A stretch of 64,000 nt of DNA from Aphrocallistes beatrix. Taxonomy: Eukaryota > Porifera > Hexactinellida > Sceptrulophora > Aphrocallistidae. Numbering within the stretch: the stretch's first letter is position 1; every line of letters begins with the position of its first letter. Positions 23,413 to 34,205 of this stretch are shown here, in pieces. The stretch is taken from NCBI GenBank assembly GCA_963281255.1, contig OY725490.1:6510001-6574000 (forward strand), in the 5' to 3' direction. The position numbers and the translations under genes were made by a program. The notes below the pieces were generated by a model. The model was not told the DNA's origin, ran no database searches, and worked only from the letters and a program-made list of their open reading frames with translations.

Positions 23413-24186
23413 ATGTCTATCAAATTTGACTCAATTGAAGTAATATTCGACATAATAAGAAATGAGACTCGAAGAGATCTGAGTTCATTTCTCACTACAT
23501 TACACAGAAACGAAATCAACAAAACATCTCCTCACGGCCTTGCCCCCATTCACCACGCATGTCTAGAAGAAGACCTGGACATGGTGGAATGTCTGCTAGA
23601 ACATGATGCCGATCCTTCACTACAGGACATCGAGGGATGGACACCACTTCACATCGCAGCAGCCACTAACAACCACCAACTAGCTGTCCGACTGCTGGCA
23701 GAAGGCGCTGATCCCTGTCTCCTCAACAACGATCAGGAAACAGCCAGTGACGTGGCTGAAGAGGAAGAGATACACTCTCTTCTGCACGCAGCAGAGGAGA
23801 AAAGGAGGAGAGAGGAAGAGGCAGAAGCAGCACTGAGAGAGGGGGAGGGGGAGGGAGAGACAGAAGATGAAGAAGAATCTCTCCTCACAGCTCTCAAACA
23901 AGCACTCACACACAAACAGAACGTGTCCGAGTGGGAAGAGATGCTCGGCATCAGTGAAGATGCCAGCATCCTCCATCTGGCTGCAGCCTACGGTTACTCA
24001 CGTCTGGTGAAGTACATCTGTGAAGAGGGTGTGGTGAGTGTGAACACAAGAGACAGTGACGGCTGGACACCTCTCCATGTAGCTAGTTACTGGCAAGAGA
24101 GTGAGATCGAGGAGTTGCTGTTATCCCACGGAGCCAATCCTCTCCTCACAACTCAACACTACTACAACACACCAAGCGACTTGTAA
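23413..24186 (+). CDS. MYPT-like ankyrin repeat protein, copy 3
   Basis: 257 residues. The N-terminal head (MSIKFDSIEVIFDIIRNETR...) and almost all the rest match copy 1 at the DNA level, although copy 1 lies 20 kb away on the other strand. Differences are an I/L change at residue 43, a shorter Gly-Glu run, and H/R and K/Q changes near the C-terminus. Similarity to copy 1 stops at the start and stop codons; the 5' and 3' flanks are not alignable by eye apart from the TATA box. Repeat layout is as in copy 1. Confidence 0.85.
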   Translation: MSIKFDSIEVIFDIIRNETRRDLSSFLTTLHRNEINKTSPHGLAPIHHACLEEDLDMVECLLEHDADPSLQDIEGWTPLHIAAATNNHQLAVRLLAEGADPCLLNNDQETASDVAEEEEIHSLLHAAEEKRRREEEAEAALREGEGEGETEDEEESLLTALKQALTHKQNVSEWEEMLGISEDASILHLAAAYGYSRLVKYICEEGVVSVNTRDSDGWTPLHVASYWQESEIEELLLSHGANPLLTTQHYYNTPSDL

Positions 24187-26270
24187 CAATAAATCAAAGA
24201 CTGAATTATATTATTTTATTTTCCGACCAAATTTCACTACTACTTTTACTTTCAAAATTATTAAATAAATATTATTTGTAAACTGGAAATCAAATTCATT
24301 AAAATAGAAAAGCTCAATATTAGTTATTACAAACTTCAATTGGGAATCAATAATATATATATATATCGCAAAACTCTTAATTGCGGTTAAATATTTTATA
24401 TATGAGCGTAAAATAAAACGCTTAAAGAATGTTACAAATGTTTAAATTCTATTTTTAAGCAAAAGGGAACAAATTCTCAAGGATATTTTTCCAAAACTAT
24501 TCTCTATTCGTTCTTCTTCAATTTTCTAATAAAACTTCCTATCTTATTAATGTTACATTATCTTGAAATGTGAAATGTCATAATATCACCACATACTATC
24601 ACATAAAGAATATTAATAATATCAAAGTTCAAATTTCTAATAAAACCCTTAAAGTTAGGAATAGACATAACCGGGACAATTATAATAATTCTTTCTGTCA
24701 TTGTTTGGTTTATTTCATATAATTATGTAATAAACCCTTTTACATTCATTAATAAAATAATTCGAAATGTTTATCTAGCAAACATATACACGTAACATAT
24801 GTCTAGATGATATTAGTCAACACTTTATTAATATAATTTATAAAATTAGAAAAAAATGATCCAAAATATTACTAATGCTATGATGATGATAGTCCTTCGT
24901 TGTAAATCGTGTTATATCTTGTGGGTGAAAATGATTCGGAATAAGATAGCGCGAGGTTGAGAATCTTTTGTTTTACGTAAAAAAGTTCTGCGAATATATG
25001 AATATATTCTATATCCCAATCAGACACACAGGGCTTTTTTCACCAATTTGTGAAATGCTACTAAGAAATGCCTTCTCTAAATAAATATTTAGTGTTAATA
25101 AACCCAATTGAAGTCATTAAAATGTGAAAAAATCATTTTAGAATCATCATATCAATGTAATGATTACAAGAAGTATGTACTTGCGGTAGATAATAGAAAA
25201 GTTAAGCAAAAAATAAGTGATTGTCTGAGATAAGTTCAAACTTATGGACTGGAGTTAGAGATGTTTAATCATTATTATTTGAAATGATAAAATAGTTCGA
25301 GTGTCAGTCAGCTTGATAATTTACCAGGAAGGATAAGTTAGTTTTATCTGACAAATATTAGTAAGGATAACGCAAAGTTTTCAGAGAATAATACCTCAAA
25401 ATGAGATGATACCCAGCAAAATTGTTAAAAAGTTCAAGTTGACACAAACAAATATTTTGAAGGTAATACCACCAGTGAGCCTAGCCTCAAGATATTATCT
25501 AGATATAATGTACTGAAATACGATTTAATGCATTCTAGCCTACAGGGGCAACAGGACAAATATTTGAACTTCAGAATTGAAATTCTAATTAGTTCTAAAG
25601 TTTAGATGAAAGTTCCTAATTAGAGGTCTATCTGATACCCCAATTGTCGATATAGATTGAAAATATTAGGAAATGTTGATCAAGTGATAGGCTATTATAA
25701 TTCTGTAAATTGAAAATTAGGGGTGTGAGTCAGTTCGTTATCTCTATAGAGTTAATTAGATCATAGCATTGCCAGTAGAATAGTTTCATTATGTATTAGA
25801 TAAGACAAAAACTAGTGGTTACAATCTACGCAGTGGATCGAATGAGTGGAAGAATAACCAGAAGAGGAAAGCCGTAATGGCAGAATTCATTCGCTTGAAT
25901 AACGTCAGGACTCTCTGTGATAGAGATGTGTGTAAAATTAGAAATATCATGTGCACCAACTCTCATCGTTAAACTAGATTTGTCGAGATTACATTTCAAC
26001 GTTAAAGGTTTTAATTACATGTTAATTACGCATATACATCACGTCATAGAGTCTAAGTACAATTCTGCATTCAAAAGTTTGTTACTGATGATACTTTTTA
26101 TGACCTTTACCTTGTATTGGGGTGTTCTGGTATCTACGCATGTGAATTCAGGATGCAATGATTAAATATTTTACGTATGCTGATGGAATATTAATTTAGA
26201 ACGTGTAATTTTAAAATAATTTAATTGTGAAAATTTATGAACAATAATTATTCATTAAAACGTCAACAAA
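24187..26270. other. AT-rich intergenic region
   Basis: Nothing beyond simple AT-rich tracts (for example TATATATATATA at about 24352-24366) was recognised. The frame at 25917-26165 has no family resemblance. Confidence 0.55.
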
Positions 26271-27071
26271 TTAATTGTGTATTTGCAAATTTTGCAAGTC
26301 ACTTGGTGTGTTGTAGTAGTGCTTAGTTGTGAGGAGAGGATTGGCTCCGTGGGATAACAGCAACTCCTCGATCTCACTCTCTTGCCAGTAACTAGCTACA
26401 TGGAGAGGTGTCCAGCCGTCACTGTCTCTTGTGTTCACACTCACCACACCCTCTTCACAGATGTACTTCACCAGACGTGAGTAACCGTAGGCTGCAGCCA
26501 GATGGAGGATGCTGGCATCTTCACTGATGCCGAGCATCTCTTCCCACTCGGACACGTTCTGTTTGTGTGTGAGTGCTTGTTTGAGAGCTGTGAGGAGAGA
26601 TTCTTCTTCATCTTCTGTTTCTCCCTCCCCCTCCCCCTCTCCCTCTCTCAGTGCTGCTTCTGCCTCTTCCTCTCTCCTCCTTTTCTCCTCTGCTGCGTGC
26701 AGAAGAGAGTGTATCTCTTCCTCTTCAGCCACGTCACTGGCTGTTTCCTGATCGTTGTTGAGGAGACAGGGATCGGCGCCTTCTGCCAGCAGTCGGACAG
26801 CTAGTTGGTGGTTGTTAGTGGCTGCTGCGATGTGAAGTGGTGTCCATCCATCAATGTCCTGTAGTGAAGGATCGGCGGTATGTTCTAACAGACATTCCAC
26901 CATATCCAGGTCTTCTTCAATGCACGCATAATGTAAGGGTGTTATGCCGTGTGGAGATAACTTATTGATCTCATCTCTTTGCAAAGTTGAAACTTCAGTT
27001 TTCAAATTTTCAATATCATCATTCAAGATGCAGTCAACAACAATTAAAACTTTATCAAATGAAAGAGTCAT
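26271..27071 (-). CDS. MYPT-like ankyrin repeat protein, copy 4
   Basis: 266 residues. It is the most divergent copy: the head (MTLSFDKVLIVVDCI...) and the first ankyrin repeat (GITPLHYACIEEDLDMV) differ from the others in both protein and synonymous sites. From about 26876 downward (DPSLQDI onward) the DNA becomes nearly identical to the other copies up to the end of the shared block. The shared tract therefore starts later here than in copy 2, as expected for independent conversion events. The protein also runs seven residues past the usual end (QNLQIHN), because the shared stop codon is altered. N-terminal LSFD again resembles the PP1-docking position of MYPT without its basic residue. Confidence 0.85.
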   Translation of the reverse strand: MTLSFDKVLIVVDCILNDDIENLKTEVSTLQRDEINKLSPHGITPLHYACIEEDLDMVECLLEHTADPSLQDIDGWTPLHIAAATNNHQLAVRLLAEGADPCLLNNDQETASDVAEEEEIHSLLHAAEEKRRREEEAEAALREGEGEGEGETEDEEESLLTALKQALTHKQNVSEWEEMLGISEDASILHLAAAYGYSRLVKYICEEGVVSVNTRDSDGWTPLHVASYWQESEIEELLLSHGANPLLTTKHYYNTPSDLQNLQIHN

Positions 27072-27128
27072 TTCTATGGCTTTAGTTTTTACTTGGATTA
27101 TGAATTTATCATTTGATAAATAAACCGG

Positions 27129-27136
27129 TATTTATA
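27129..27136 (-). promoter_or_regulatory. TATA box of ankyrin copy 4
   Basis: Exact TATAAATA on the minus strand (within TATATAAATA), its first T 65 bp before the ATG at 27071. Confidence 0.6.
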
Positions 27137-28033
27137 TAGCACTAGCATATGACCAATATGGAGCATTAGACTTTCTGGCATCGGATAATTACGTGTAAAT
27201 GATTGGCCCTCAGCAATATAAGATAACTGATTAGGATGCAGTAATTCAGTATACTAGACATTTAAATTGCATCACTAGATTAAATGAATAAATTAGTGAG
27301 AGAATACAACTAATGAGTTCTGTATTGTATGCCATCTTACTTGTAGTTATATCTTGATAGTTAAAGGGCTCTCTACAACTTTAGCGGAAGTTTTATCACA
27401 ATACAATTTAGCGTATATTATTTTGGGACTTCGCTTACATCAATATTTTGCAGGAAAAGATAATAGATTGAATTTTTTTGTAAATACTGCCATCACAAAT
27501 AGCACACATAAACTCAGTTGGTGTGGTACGTAGACATTTAATAATGACTGTTGATTTTAGAATTATGAACGGATTATATAATTACATATGTTCACAATAA
27601 AAGAACAAGAATCTACCTGCAAGTGGAATTCTCGAAAATCTACGACTGATTTCCTGGAGTCTGTGAAACATGATTATTATTTTATGACAACTATCCAGAA
27701 TCTGTTAAAGTTTACCTCAGTGTCTGTAAGTCTATCTAAGATTCTAAAGAATTCATTTCACTACATTAATTATAAATGAATGTTCAATAGAAGCAACATT
27801 CATACATCTCGAGACATACGTATTACTACATCGATTATAATCGACTGACATAATCATGTAGAAAGGACCATACTTGGTTGGCCATACTATACATGCAGGG
27901 TGACCAATAAGTTCTGTTCCAAGCTTGATTAGGTATAAAATTTCGCATATTCAAACAATCTTAGTTATTATGGTCTTTAGAGAGTTTTAACACAAAATGC
28001 ACACTAGAAAAATATTGATAAATAATGATCCCT

Positions 28034-28173
28034 CCGTTGCCCCTGGAATGCGTCGCGTCATTTCCGGTTTAAGCCATTTTGGGCGGGGAAGCCATAAAAA
28101 TTCAGGGTATTTACTATAAATAGAAAAAACCTCAAGCCAACCGGGGTTATCATAATATGTATATATATATACG
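28034..28173. repeat. Dispersed repeat, copy interrupted by hAT element
   Basis: Left part of the repeat also seen at 21391-21520 (GCGTCATTTCCGGTTTAAGC, GGGGAAGCCAT, TA-rich end). It is cut at its TATATACG by the element beginning at 28174. Confidence 0.6.
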
Positions 28174-28200
28174 CAAGGCCGGCGAGAGGGGGGGGCAGGG

Positions 28201-28243
28201 GGGACAAAATACCCAGGGCCCGGGACCCTGGGTATTTTGTCCC
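28201..28243. repeat. Perfect 18-bp hairpin inside the hAT left end
   Basis: GGGACAAAATACCCAGGG (28201-28218) and its exact complement (28226-28243) are separated by 7 bases. Subterminal hairpins of this kind can be transposase-binding or end-recognition structures. Confidence 0.9.
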
Positions 28244-28422
28244 GCCCGGGACCGGGCCGCGTGCCCGTTGCGACTTCAGTCTTAGGGTGACTGGCGTAAC
28301 TGCAATGCGGACCAATGAAATGTTGAAACCATTATGTGTACCTACGAAATACTCTTATATTTGTCTGTGTGTTTCTCTCGCTTATTAGAGTTTTAGCGCG
28401 CATTTGGCTGGTGAATGAAAGA

Positions 28423-29281
28423 ATGGATTCTTACCATCATAAGTCGGGGAGCAAGAAGAGAAAGGAGAAGATTGTAAGGGAAAAAAGTGCCAAACGAGGG
28501 CTGAGATCACTTTCCAGATTTTTGATCCTAGGCGGAGAATGCTCTACTTGTGTTGATGATACAGTTATGATTTCTTTAGAAAGTGATGCTGCTGATGTTG
28601 ACGATACGTATACTTCGCGATTTGATTGTGAGCTCACACTGGAACAATCTTGTTCTGACAGTAGTAGCTGTAGTAGTGCGGCATTGGAGGTTCAGCCGTC
28701 CCGAACTGTATCACCGAGATCCTCTGGCTCTATAGCTCCTACCGCTGAAAGTACTCCCTTGATATCCGTAGGGCAGCTGCATAGTTTTGACATTGGAATG
28801 CTCGACAACGAGACACTTTCCTCAGAACAGATCCGCACCGCTGTGCAGAGGGGCCATCAAAGATATCCTACTGTTTTCCCTCCTGATAAGACGGGCCGTA
28901 ATTTCCTGTGTTCTTTGTTGAATACACAATTGAACAATGGGGAAAAAGTCCTTCGTGACTGGTTTGTATGGAGCAATGAAAAGCAGTCACTTTACTGTTT
29001 GTGTTGCCGTCTATTTTACAAAGGCCCGGGCCGGCCATCGCTAGCTCAACTACATGGTATAAGTGACAACTGGGACCTCACCTATCTCAATTGCTGGAGC
29101 GGAGCGGTCCTTCAGTGGATTGGCCGCTCTAAAAGACGATCTTCGGTCGACGATGGGCCAGATCCGTCTCTCTTCTTTGGGAATGCTATACTTTAATTCA
29201 GACTTTGCACGTCAGCAGAGCTTTGAGGCACTAATTGACGATTTTGCCAACAGCAAGGCCAGAATAGTTAGGTTGTCGTAA
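28423..29281 (+). pseudogene. hAT transposase (ZMYM1/TTF-zinc-finger type), central part deleted
   Basis: The first piece starts at ATG 28423 (MDSYHHKSGSKKRKEK, the usual basic start of this family). An N-terminal acidic and Ser-rich region follows, then a TTF-type zinc finger (residues such as RDWFVWSNEKQSLYCLCCRLF) ending near 29045. The catalytic core that should follow is absent. The C-terminal dimerisation domain (AGAERSFSGL, DDLRSTMGQ, RLSSLGML, IDDFANSKAR) resumes at about 29075-29281 in a different frame. It therefore carries both an internal deletion and a frameshift and cannot make active transposase. An upstream GTG-initiated extension to 28336 is not needed. Confidence 0.88.
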
Positions 29282-30134
29282 AGTTTCTTCGATGTAAAGT
29301 GAATGATCAAATAATAATAGTTTTCGTATAAATTGTAGACATTGCGTTGTAGATTGTAGCGTACGATTTAAACGACCATGTCTTGCGATAACAATTATAT
29401 AGTATTGTACTGTACTACCGTTACAACTGTACAATAGACAATAATTTCACAATAAGCGTATCTAAAAAGTAAACCTGCAAGCCATCATTCACATATTTCA
29501 CGTAATTGACGCAAATTTATTAATTTAGGGAAGGGGGCCCGTATACATGTCAGTCCTGGGCCCGGGTTTTGCTCTCGCCGGCCTTGTATATACGTATATA
29601 ATAATTGACTCACATTAAGTATTACTTGGCAATCTACTATGATACATTCATAATTTTATATTACGTGAAAGAATTGTAAGAGTATAACCTATAATGTATC
29701 TCCTAAATAGGAGAATGTATCATATTTCATTTATGTGGGACGCAAATCAAATGGGATTTTCTTAAAAGTACCTTCATCACATTGATTTGTAATAGGGTAA
29801 GGTGCTTTGTATCATTTGACATGTGGTTATTGTATAACATAATTATGGATTGATTAGTAATCCTCCAGATTTACAAAGAAAGTCCTGATCCCCTGGGAAA
29901 TCATGGCTAGCTTAGGATACTAGATAGGGCCATCTGGGCCCACAATCTGATGCGGCCCCTGACGAAAGTTAAAAGGGATCCGGGCTTCTAAGCAGTGGAA
30001 ATTACTTCTGTTGAGTCTATATGCAGATCAGAGAAAAATCAATTTATTATATTGTATATCAAATCAAATAGAATTCGTTTTTATTGTCAAAAATATCGGA
30101 CAAACACAAATTGTACTATAGTAGTCCCCACACT

Positions 30135-30282
30135 TCATTTCTTCGCTGCTGTCTCCTCTTGGTCACCTTCTTCCACCATCTTGTGTTCTTTTGCTCTTTG
30201 ATCATCCGCAGTATGATGCATCAGCTGCAGTTGTTCATCTGAGTCATTATTGGGGGAGCAGTCTTCCCCCGCGTTTCTCTAA
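30135..30282 (-). other. Possible terminal coding exon, unknown gene
   Basis: An island of higher GC. On the minus strand it reads about 48 codons of hydrophilic peptide (NDSDEQLQLMHHTADD, RAKEHKMVEEGDQEE, ending TAAKK) before a TGA at 30135-30137. A splice-acceptor-like TTGCAATTAG directly precedes it. No upstream exon was recognised and I do not know the family. It may equally be a decayed gene fragment. Confidence 0.25.
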
Positions 30283-31426
30283 TTGCAATTATAACGTTAC
30301 AGCTGAACCAAAAATTATAGCAGGTCAATTCGACATATCCGGAAATAGAATAATGGAACCTGACCGACTGGGTTTCTAACAATGAATATGTATTAGGGAT
30401 CAGATGGTTTGTTCAGATGAAAAGATGTCCATCTTAGACGTGTTGACTACATTTAAGTTTGATACCAACTAGGTAAAATAGAGGACTATTAAACTCATGC
30501 ACAATTCAATAGTTAATTTACTAAATACCAGTTATATCATTTACATAGTATTGTCTGATTCTTAAGAATTCCAAATAACCAAAGGAATTCAGATCATATG
30601 CCCACTAGAACAAAGCAAAATCCGCAAATGAATGTATGAACATTTAGCACGTTAAACTGATGAATGGAGCATACAGTGTGGTTTATGGAGCAAGGTCTAA
30701 TAAGCTTTTAGCATTAAGTTAGCAGTTTAGTGGAGCCACAAAGTTATATGGCTATTTGTTACATCAATTGGCAGACTAGACTAATAAAGGTCTAAATTTT
30801 GGCTTTAAACACAGCTGATTCAAACTAAAATAGATGTAAATGAGATTCACCTAATGGAATCTTAATTATCTTTTTGGCTATGATGATGAGCGAAAAAGAA
30901 TCAGAGAGAATGGCATTACACAAATGAAGAAGTTTCATAGCGTAATGCCAGTACATATATCGTAGTGCACTATTTTCTGATAAATATCTACTGGCTCCTC
31001 ATTCTCACTAATCAATCATCTGTAATTGTATGAAATCTACTTAAACAGGATTTAGGAATTCGAACTACCATACGAATGCTCAACATGCGAAAACAACTTG
31101 AAGTGACTTTTTTTTTTTGTGTCGCTAAATCATTTGACCTTGCATACATAGATCATACTTGATGATGTTCTAAGTATGAGATAATGTCAGTTTGTTTAAT
31201 TTAAATTAATTAAGATTGAAATGAATTGAATCCCTAAATTCATGATTAAATCTTAGTTTTGGAGCAATCATTTAGAAAAATAATAATAAGTTGATTTGAA
31301 AGAAATATGCCATCGAGTTTTCAGTTTATAACATAAAAGTTTCGCCACATGAAAAACTAGAGATTTCCCCTATAAACTAATTGCAGTTAAACATAGAGGT
31401 CGTAACGGACCTGAATATTTGCACTA

Positions 31427-31479
31427 AAGTCGTTTTTCCAGGCCCAAGCCCGCCCCCATTTCGCCCGGGCTTGCGACTT
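31427..31479. repeat. Short hairpin element
   Basis: AAGTCG...CAAGCCCG (31427-31452) is mirrored by CGGGCTTGCGACTT (31466-31479), with a C-rich loop. This forms an inverted repeat of about 53 bp. Confidence 0.6.
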
Positions 31480-31531
31480 CTAATTGGTAGAAATAATAAA
31501 AAATTCATGTTGTTGTTACATTTTAGAATCT

Positions 31532-31673
31532 AAGGTGACTCCGCATAATCGGGACACTTTGGTTCCGGAAAATTTGTCCCGATTAAGCGGAGTTCCCAAT
31601 TAACCGATGAAATTTAGTATTAGCTTCTATGTATGGGAACCATTCCGTTGTCCCGATTAAGTGGAGTTGACTG
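31532..31673 (-). mobile_element. Pogo/Tigger-like MITE, copy 2
   Basis: Inverted relative to 1380-1532 and collinear with it throughout, including GTCCCGATTAAGCGGAGTTC and TTAACCGATGAAATTTA. The right end GGAGTTGACTG is followed by TA. The left end has lost the first base and its TA. Confidence 0.75.
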
Positions 31674-33349
31674 TATATCATTAAAAGAACATCGAGTCAT
31701 TAAACACGATAATATTCAGTTAGATACCTGAAAAAGATTCGCACATTTAAAACATGATACATCACTTGTACTCGGTAAACCCTTGATAGTCCTAACTTTC
31801 AAAGAAATATAAAATTTGGGTAAAAATGTGATAATCTTATAACGTACAGAAACCTCAATTACTGACGTAAGTTAATTCTCAATGATCTAGTGAATAACAT
31901 GGACCTGTATAACCTATTCAAATTTGGAAATATTTAAGAGGAACAAGATAGCAAAATTGAATAAAATAAAACATTGGTCAAGACAAAAATGTGCCAAATG
32001 AACATGCCTAGAACCCCTAATGAATAAGATACTACTAACATATGTATAACAGATGCAGAAGGAGTCGAAGAGTCTCCTCCACAATAATTGTTACTTGGTC
32101 ATGTTTCCTAGGATTCTAGAATAGGAACAAAAGACTCATACTCTATTCATCACAAATTAACCTTAATGTTTAATATATTCGATTCGACGTAGGTCACGGA
32201 ACATAGAAAGCAAAATATACTAACTGGAAATTAAAGTTTAAACTAATAGATGAGTGATATATCGCCCCAAACATAACTAATGATGAGAGGCCATTCATTA
32301 GCACATCATACAAGATACTAGAGTAGTAACCAGATGAGATTAAACTCCTAGTATCATACTGAATGCTCTGCAACCATGCTTTCCTCTGAGCCCAGACAGT
32401 AATATTGCTATTTTTTGACAATTTTATGAAAGAAGTGGTGTCCTGTATAATTTTAACATGTCGACTTTAGACCTGTAGGTTTACCATGGCATTGCATAAC
32501 CGCGTGTAAATTATTCCTACCAAAATACATTCGCCAAGAATATGAAGAGGCCATCATTTTTCCTTTTCATTTCCTGATGAAATGAAACTCGATTATCACA
32601 TGATATACGTACATAGAAACTCGTGTAATTAGTTAAGAGTAATGGTTGGTTAGAAGAGGCGTATCTTACTTATCATCCTGTCGTGCAAAACCAAAATTAA
32701 ATACAATTAGTACATCTTTCAATAAAGGTTACACTTTCGATGGTTTACCATAGGAATTTCCGAATTGCAAATATATACAATCTTGAAGATAAGCTTTTCA
32801 CCATTTGTTTTTGTATCATGCTACTACAGTCATAAAGTACAGAGTTTATGTCTGTGTGTAGGCGTATATTATTATTAGGAAATATTAGCTAGACTTAGTG
32901 GTGTGTTAATCAAGATTAATTAGAAAGAAAATCTCCAAATTATCTATCTAGAAAAAATTAATCTCTTTAAAATTCTTAAAACGCTTCATAAGGTTTGGTA
33001 TCCATCAAACATAAATTACAGATAAACCTCCGAGATAAGGCACAAAACCATTCTCCCGATTGACTTTCCTATATACCTGTAGTCATTACAGTTTACTACA
33101 ACCAATGAGTGAGGTACAGCGATCAATGTTTGTCCCGACTAAACATGGTTCAAAAGGATACTACAAAACTAAAAATATTATAAATAAGTAAAAAATATTA
33201 TGTGAAATATTTTTAGGAAAAAAAACCCAGCAAAAAGCCTAATTTCACCAATCAGTTTCGAGTATTGGAAAAAATCAATATTGGTGAACCCAGGATAAAG
33301 ATATCAAAATAATTATTCTATTGCAAGCTATGAAGTTAATTAAGTATCA

Positions 33350-33802
33350 CTAAACTTTGGATATCAAATGAGAATCAACAGAGAAGTTTGGAAATAGAAT
33401 CTTAATCTCTCGAAGAGCCTCGCCTGAGTCTTGAGATGCGTGGACTGCATTGACAGTCTCGCTGGTCCCATAGAGAGCTCGGAGAGAATCCTCTCTACAC
33501 CCTTCCCTTCCTCTAACAAGAACTTTAAAATCCTCAATCGCATTTATCTTTGATAAAATGCATGCGATCACCGGTCCCTCAGTGATATACTTCACTGCTC
33601 GCGAAAAGTAATACTTGTGAACATGTGGTGAATAAAAATGTTCTGCTTGTAACTTAGAAAGTGTAAGCGTTCGTTGGTGGGCGATTTCAAAACCTTCGTT
33701 TTTAATTCTGGCAATTATTTGGTCGCGGATGATCGGTAGTTTGACAATTTCTGGTTTTATCAAAGTTAAAGTCAACTCTAAGATCGAACATTTAGACATC
33801 AC
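33350..33802 (-). CDS. NME6: Nucleoside diphosphate kinase, NME6 type
   Basis: 150 residues covering the whole NDPK fold. Landmarks are LTLIKPE with the phosphate-binding Lys16, the ES/DS-type DSLRALYG segment (Arg108), and the active-site NAVHASQDS with the phospho-accepting His121. The IKLP-type N-terminus, the longer loop before DSLR, and the NAVHAS...EIKILFPNF ending resemble NME6 rather than the classical NME1/2 group. NME6 proteins are mitochondrial or low-activity NDPKs in animals. The protein is shorter than vertebrate NME6 because it lacks their C-terminal tail. An alternative start is Met2. It lies 403 bp downstream of the Rab-like gene on the same strand. Confidence 0.85.
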   Translation of the reverse strand: MMSKCSILELTLTLIKPEIVKLPIIRDQIIARIKNEGFEIAHQRTLTLSKLQAEHFYSPHVHKYYFSRAVKYITEGPVIACILSKINAIEDFKVLVRGREGCREDSLRALYGTSETVNAVHASQDSGEALREIKILFPNFSVDSHLISKV

Positions 33803-34205
33803 TCAACAATACTAAACTTAAAAAAAGGGTAGTAAAGCGTTTTTGGACTATTATCTCTTTAAAAAAATTATTATACCGAAATTAGCATTCACAAATTTGT
33901 GAAAATATAGTGCACGAAATACTACATTGTCTAAACGAAAAAGATTCCATATTCGTTCGTTCAAGGTTTCGAATATTCATGGTGGCCTTCGTTATATTTA
34001 GTGTAATTAAACAATAGAAACATGACAATATTAATTTATAAACATATACGTACATGTACGTAGCTTCAGTGAATACTAGAAATTCAGAAAAAAGACAAGT
34101 ATATACAAAATGAAAACACATTAACATTGCATGTACTATATATATTAAATGCACATATGTCTATAATTAGTTCTAAAAATTTATCTCATAAGCACACCTG
34201 TGAGA

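Larger units (their letters stand above)
28174..29586 (+). mobile_element. hAT DNA transposon, internally deleted, with exact TSD
   Basis: The ends are a perfect 15-bp inverted repeat (CAAGGCCGGCGAGAG at 28174-28188 and its complement at 29572-29586). They are flanked by an exact 8-bp duplication TATATACG (28166-28173 and 29587-29594). Eight-base duplications and an encoded ZMYM1-like hAT transposase fix the superfamily. At 1.4 kb it is shorter than autonomous members because the middle of the transposase is missing. A subterminal perfect hairpin lies at 28201-28243. The left flank is a repeat whose empty counterpart is at 21391-21520. Confidence 0.93.
29595..33349. other. AT-rich intergenic region
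   Basis: No certain gene was found. It holds a possible terminal exon on the minus strand (30135-30282), a small hairpin (31427-31479) and the second pogo-like MITE (31532-31673). Frames at 29995-30201, 30191-30379 and 32194-32421 look random. Confidence 0.5.

Noticed and set aside
3193-27071. Large palindrome centred on the transporter pair
   Set aside because: The ankyrin genes are not in mirror orientation (copies 2 and 3 are both plus, copies 1 and 4 both minus) and the intergenic DNA does not match.
33882-34154. 90-codon frame between NME6 and the Rab-like gene
   Set aside because: Low complexity, no homology, intergenic composition.
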